Shown here in pieces: positions 12,914-16,544 of a stretch of 16,544 nucleotides of DNA. The stretch comes from Gammaproteobacteria bacterium. Its GTDB lineage: Bacteria > Pseudomonadota > Gammaproteobacteria > HK1. The position numbers and the translations under genes are program-made. Within the stretch, counting starts at the first letter, position 1. The number at the start of each line of letters is the position of its first letter. The notes below the pieces were generated by a model. That model was given only the letters and a program-made list of their open reading frames with translations, had not been told where the DNA came from and did not search any database. Location: assembly GCA_013042035.1 (NCBI GenBank), contig JABDQX010000107.1:1-16544 (forward strand). Reading direction: 5' to 3'.

Positions 12914-15900
12914 TTGAATGGTTTGCCAGAAATGGCGTCGCCGCCAACCTGCTGATGGTGCTGATCCTGGCCCTAGGTATCCAGGCGCTTGCCATGCGGA
13001 TCCCCCTGGAGGTCTTTCCCGATATCGATCTCGATGTGGTGACCATATCCATGACCCACCGGGGCGCCACGCCCGTGGAGGTGGAGGAGGGTATCGTGGT
13101 GCGCATCGAGGAGGCGATCTCGGACCTTATGGGTATCGATAAGGTTATTTCCACCGCCGGCGAGGGCAGTGCTCGGCTGCGCGTGGAGATAGCGGACGGT
13201 TACGATCCGCGCGCCGTGCTGGATGATATCAAAAACCGCGTTGATGCTATCAATACCTTTCCTGTCGAGGCCGAGCGGCCCGTTTATGAAGTGTTGCAGC
13301 GCCGCCGTGAGTTGATCAGCGTGGCGCTCTCCGCGGACCTTTCGGAGCACCGGCTGCGGGTATTGGGAGAGCGGGTTCGGGATGATCTGTTGTCGCTTCC
13401 GGGCATTACCCAGGTGGATTTGGTGGGGGTGCGTCCTTTTGAAATCGCCATAGAAGTCAGTCAGCACACCCTGGAGCGATTCGGACTCGGTTTCGATGAT
13501 ATCGTCGGCGCGGTGCGGGATTCCTCCAAGGATTATCCGGCCGGCTCCCTGAAAACCCGTCGGGGCGAGATCCTGCTTCGCACCAAGGGACAGGCCTACA
13601 CCGGGGAGGATTTCTCGCGGATCGTCGTCATGACCCGCACCGATGGCACTCACCTTACCCTGGCCGATATCGCCGATATCAGGGATGGCTTCGAGGAAGA
13701 TCTGCTGTATGCCGAGTTTAACGGTAAAACTGCTGTCTTGCTGGAGGTCTACCGCACCGGTAATCAAAGCGCCATAGAACTGGCGCGCAATGTGCGCGCC
13801 CATATCGATACCCTCAAACAGACCATGCCGCCTGGCGTTGTCATCGATTATTGGCGGGATCGTTCCCGGATTATCAAACTCAGGCTCAACAGCCTGATAA
13901 ACAGCGCTATCCAGGGCGGTATTCTGATCTTCTTGCTCCTTACCCTGTTTTTGCGTCTCTCGGTTGCGGTGTGGGTCTGTGTGGGTATCCCAATCAGTTT
14001 TATGGGGGCTCTGGTTCTGATGCCGGAGCTTGGCGTTACCATCAATATCATCAGCGTATTCGGTTTTATTTTGGTGCTCGGCATCGTCGTGGACGATGCC
14101 ATCGTCACCGGAGAAAATATCCATACCCACCTCAAACGCGGTGAAGACCCGGTTATGGCAGCCATTCGCGGCACTCGGGAGGTGGCGGTTCCCGTTACCT
14201 TCGGTGTCCTGACCACCGCTGCCGCCTTCACTCCGCTGCTGTTCGTCGAGGGACGCCGTGGTGCCATATTTGCTTCGATAGCCATGGTGGTGATCCCTGT
14301 CCTGCTGTTTTCCCTGATCGAATCCAAACTGATCCTGCCGGCGCATCTTAGCCACACCCGGATGGGGGGTGCCAGATCGAAAAATGCGTTGGCCAGGACG
14401 CAGCGCCGGATTGCCGATGGTCTGGAGCGGGGTATCGAACGATTCTATCGGCCGCTCCTGATCCGCGCCCTGAATCGCCGGCTTCTGACGCTGGCCCTGT
14501 TCGTTGGCGTTTCGTTTTTCCTGCTTAGTTTCGTCTTTAGCGGACGCTACGGCTTCGTGTTTTTCCCTCGGGTGCAAAGCGAAGTTGCCCGGGCAACCTT
14601 GATAATGCCTACGGGTACCGCCGTCGAGGTTACCATCGGGCACGTGACGCATATCCTGGAACAGGCCCGTCACCTGCGGGATAAATATCGGGATCCGGAT
14701 ACCGGTCGGAGCGTCGTGCGCAATATCCTGTTTCAGATTGGTTGGGGCTCTTCACTCGGATTTATGGGAAGCGCCACGGGTGGTGGTTCCCACAAGGGGC
14801 AGGTAACCCTGGAACTGGTTCCGCCGGAGGAACGCACCGTCAACATTACCACCTCGGAGCTTGTTCGCCAGTGGCGGCAGGCTATCGGTGAAATACCCGG
14901 CGCGCGGGAGATCGGCTTTCGCGCCGAGATCGGACGAACCGGCGACCCCATCGATATCCAGCTCATGGGAGATAATCTCGAAGATCTTACGGCGGCGGCA
15001 GAGGCTCTAAAGGCGCGCCTGTCGGAGTATTCCGGGGTATTCGATATCCGGGACAGCTTCGATGCCGGCAGGGAAGAGATCAAGCTCACCCTGCGTCCCG
15101 AGGCCGAACTGCTGAACGTGTCAGTATCGGATCTGGGTAAACAGGTGCGTCAGGCGTTCTTCGGCGCCGAGGCCCAGCGCATTCAGCGGGGGCGGAATGA
15201 TGTGCGCGTGATGGTTCGTTATCCCCTGAGTGAACGCCGTTCCGATACCAGTCTTTCCCTGATGCGCATCCGAACCCCGTCCGGTGTCGAAGTGCCGTTT
15301 ACCGCCGTGGCCGATGTCACCACTGGCGCCGGGTTTTCCACCATTCGCCGCGTCGATCGTCACCGCGCGGTCAACGTGACCGCCGATATCAACAAAGAAG
15401 AAACGAATATTAATCAGATTACCCGGGATCTCGATCCCTTTCTGAACCAACTGCGGCAACGCTGGCCCAGTGTGCGCTACACACTGGAAGGGGAGTTGCG
15501 CGAACAGCAGGAATCCTTCTCCAGCCTGACGATGGGCATCGCTTTGGTGCTGTTCGTTATTTATGCCTTGCTGGCCATTCCGTTCCGTTCCTATGCGCAG
15601 CCCCTGATTGTCATGGGCATCATTCCATTTAGCGTGGTCGGCGCCCTGCTCGGACACATGATCATGGGTATAAACCTCAGTATCATGAGCGTTTGGGGGC
15701 TTCTGGCCCTGATCGGCGTGGTGGTCAATGACTCCCTGGTGTTGGTGGACTACATCAACCGACGGCGACGCGAGGGGGTCGTAACAGCCGAGGCCGTGAC
15801 CATGGCCGGGGTGGCCCGTTTTCGTCCCATACTGCTCACTTCCCTTACTACCTTCGCTGGTCTTATGCCGCTGATTTTCGACCAGAGCACGCAGGCCCAG

Positions 15901-16089
15901 TTTCTCATCCCCATGGCGGTATCCCTGGGCTTCGGAGTGTTATATGCTACCCTGCTGACGCTGTTTCTGGTGCCGGTCAGTTATCGGCTTTTGGAGGATC
16001 TTGCCTCGCAAAATTATAATGCATATCGAAAGCGGATATTTGAATGGCTATGTCACGGACGATGCTTTTCCTTTCGAAGATTGAATTGA
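12910..16089 (+). CDS. RND-family efflux transporter permease (AcrB/MdtC-like superfamily)
   Basis: This 1059-aa inner-membrane proton-driven exporter would form the pump of a tripartite efflux system. TM1 lies at about 10-29 (AANLLMVLILALGIQALAMR). Porter-domain text follows (EVFPDIDLDVVTISMTHRGATPVEVEEGI), then the TM2-6 bundle (about 330-500) with the TM4 proton-relay pair Asp395-Asp396 in GIVVDDAIVTGENI. The second half repeats this, with the TM10-region GVVVNDSLVLVDYINRRR and a final TM bundle to about 1035. Length is normal. I start at ATG 12910 (AGGGA at 12895-12899); an upstream in-frame ATG at 12835 would add a non-conserved, Cys-rich 25-residue leader. No adaptor or outer-membrane partner is adjacent. 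The substrate cannot be told. Confidence 0.93.
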   Translation: MIEWFARNGVAANLLMVLILALGIQALAMRIPLEVFPDIDLDVVTISMTHRGATPVEVEEGIVVRIEEAISDLMGIDKVISTAGEGSARLRVEIADGYDPRAVLDDIKNRVDAINTFPVEAERPVYEVLQRRRELISVALSADLSEHRLRVLGERVRDDLLSLPGITQVDLVGVRPFEIAIEVSQHTLERFGLGFDDIVGAVRDSSKDYPAGSLKTRRGEILLRTKGQAYTGEDFSRIVVMTRTDGTHLTLADIADIRDGFEEDLLYAEFNGKTAVLLEVYRTGNQSAIELARNVRAHIDTLKQTMPPGVVIDYWRDRSRIIKLRLNSLINSAIQGGILIFLLLTLFLRLSVAVWVCVGIPISFMGALVLMPELGVTINIISVFGFILVLGIVVDDAIVTGENIHTHLKRGEDPVMAAIRGTREVAVPVTFGVLTTAAAFTPLLFVEGRRGAIFASIAMVVIPVLLFSLIESKLILPAHLSHTRMGGARSKNALARTQRRIADGLERGIERFYRPLLIRALNRRLLTLALFVGVSFFLLSFVFSGRYGFVFFPRVQSEVARATLIMPTGTAVEVTIGHVTHILEQARHLRDKYRDPDTGRSVVRNILFQIGWGSSLGFMGSATGGGSHKGQVTLELVPPEERTVNITTSELVRQWRQAIGEIPGAREIGFRAEIGRTGDPIDIQLMGDNLEDLTAAAEALKARLSEYSGVFDIRDSFDAGREEIKLTLRPEAELLNVSVSDLGKQVRQAFFGAEAQRIQRGRNDVRVMVRYPLSERRSDTSLSLMRIRTPSGVEVPFTAVADVTTGAGFSTIRRVDRHRAVNVTADINKEETNINQITRDLDPFLNQLRQRWPSVRYTLEGELREQQESFSSLTMGIALVLFVIYALLAIPFRSYAQPLIVMGIIPFSVVGALLGHMIMGINLSIMSVWGLLALIGVVVNDSLVLVDYINRRRREGVVTAEAVTMAGVARFRPILLTSLTTFAGLMPLIFDQSTQAQFLIPMAVSLGFGVLYATLLTLFLVPVSYRLLEDLASQNYNAYRKRIFEWLCHGRCFSFRRLN

Positions 16090-16196
16090 ATCACCAAAGA
16101 CATTTCGTGCTTTTGAATAGACTAAAAACAGCCGATTTTCCACAATTTTCCCCTACAATGGATATATTAATAACGCAAAAAGTGAAGCAAGATTGT

Positions 16197-16224
16197 TTGT
16201 TGGCGCTGTATCCAACTGTAATAC
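16197..16224 (+). promoter_or_regulatory. sigma-70-like promoter for the SapC-family gene
   Basis: TTGTTG (16197-16202) and TAATAC (16219-16224) are separated by 16 bp. They lie about 60 bp upstream of the start at 16285, in the AT-rich 195-bp gap after the RND gene. Four of six bases match consensus in the -35 and five of six in the -10 box. I see no intrinsic terminator for the RND transcript in 16090-16196. Confidence 0.4.
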
Positions 16225-16284
16225 CATAAGAATATCTCGCTTTACTTTTCGCGGTCTTAGTACATCCCGAAAGGTGCAAAACGA

Positions 16285-16544
16285 ATGACAACACAATTAC
16301 TTATCTACGAGCGGGCAGTGCCCATATCCAAGCAACGTCACAATGATTGGTCGGTGAAAACCGGTAGAAACTATGACTTCGCGCGTCACGTCAATTCAGT
16401 GCCATTGGTGGCCGCGGAGTTCCAGGCCGCCGCTGCGGAATATGCCATTGTGTTTGCTGGTACCGAAAAGGCCGTGATGCCTTCCGTGATCCTGGGGGTA
16501 CGGGAACGGGAAAATCTGTACGTATCCGATGACGGTGTATGGGG
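16285..16544 (+). CDS. SapC-family protein (PF07277), 3' truncated by window edge
   Basis: Eighty-six codons are visible from ATG 16285, preceded by a good AAAGGTG Shine-Dalgarno (16270-16276). The N-terminus (TTQLLIYERAVPISKQRHND, then WSVKTGRNYDFARHVNSVPLVAAEF) is highly characteristic of the SapC family: a YERAVP start, then the DFA..VNSVPL block, YAIVFAGT, and LGVRERENLYV. These proteins are about 230-260 aa and named after a Campylobacter surface-layer locus gene, but their biochemical role is not established. This is not the SapC subunit of the Sap peptide transporter. The rest of the gene lies beyond 16544. Confidence 0.9.
   Translation, partial: MTTQLLIYERAVPISKQRHNDWSVKTGRNYDFARHVNSVPLVAAEFQAAAAEYAIVFAGTEKAVMPSVILGVRERENLYVSDDGVW

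Noticed and set aside
12973..14673. 566-aa open frame antisense to the RND permease gene
   Set aside because: It lies wholly opposite a clearly conserved RND coding region; its composition is low-complexity (many H, Q, D, G), typical of antisense frames in GC-rich genes.

Overview
The window looks like chromosomal DNA of a gammaproteobacterium. The evidence is the gene order yrbG-kdsD-kdsC-lptC-lptA-lptB-rpoN, which is the classical gammaproteobacterial LPS-transport cluster, together with a ParC-type topoisomerase IV subunit and gammaproteobacterial-looking protein sequences. I cannot name the genus. Coding GC is moderately high. Several intergenic gaps are AT-richer and hold repeats, as in repeat-laden environmental sulfur- or nitrogen-cycling gammaproteobacteria (inference only).

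Layout. 1-605 is largely non-coding: a degenerate 21-bp tandem repeat, a 24-codon gene stub, and REP-like palindromic debris. prmC (606-1460, +) is convergent with a long minus-strand block (8230 down to 1485): yrbG-type cation exchanger, kdsD, kdsC, lptC, lptA, lptB, rpoN. KdsD and KdsC make Kdo, LptC, LptA and LptB move LPS to the cell surface, and RpoN is sigma-54. The kdsC/lptC/lptA junctions overlap and are tightly coupled. Other junctions have been opened by repeats: a tandem array of about 45 bp between kdsD and kdsC, and a 228-bp MITE-like element with 34-bp inverted ends and a direct-repeat flank between lptA and lptB.

A near mirror-image inverted repeat at 8272-8353, with a TATAAT in each arm, separates this block from a rightward group. 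That group is a DUF2281-like/VapC toxin-antitoxin pair, a small ABM-fold monooxygenase-like protein, and parC. Downstream of parC is about 380 bp of repeat DNA, bounded by 26-bp inverted ends (the ACCACAGAGG family) and holding a known proteobacterial hairpin repeat. Next come a minus-strand orphan HybE-like hydrogenase-chaperone homologue with a translationally coupled 37-codon ORF, then a divergent complete RND-family efflux permease (1059 aa) with no periplasmic adaptor in view. A SapC-family gene (PF07277) runs off the right edge.

The genes are mostly well-known families. The novelty is mainly in the intergenic elements: the MITE-like insertion inside the lpt operon, the mirrored divergent promoter, hairpin and homopolymer structures occupying ribosome-binding positions of lptB and rpoN, and the orphan HybE-like pair.
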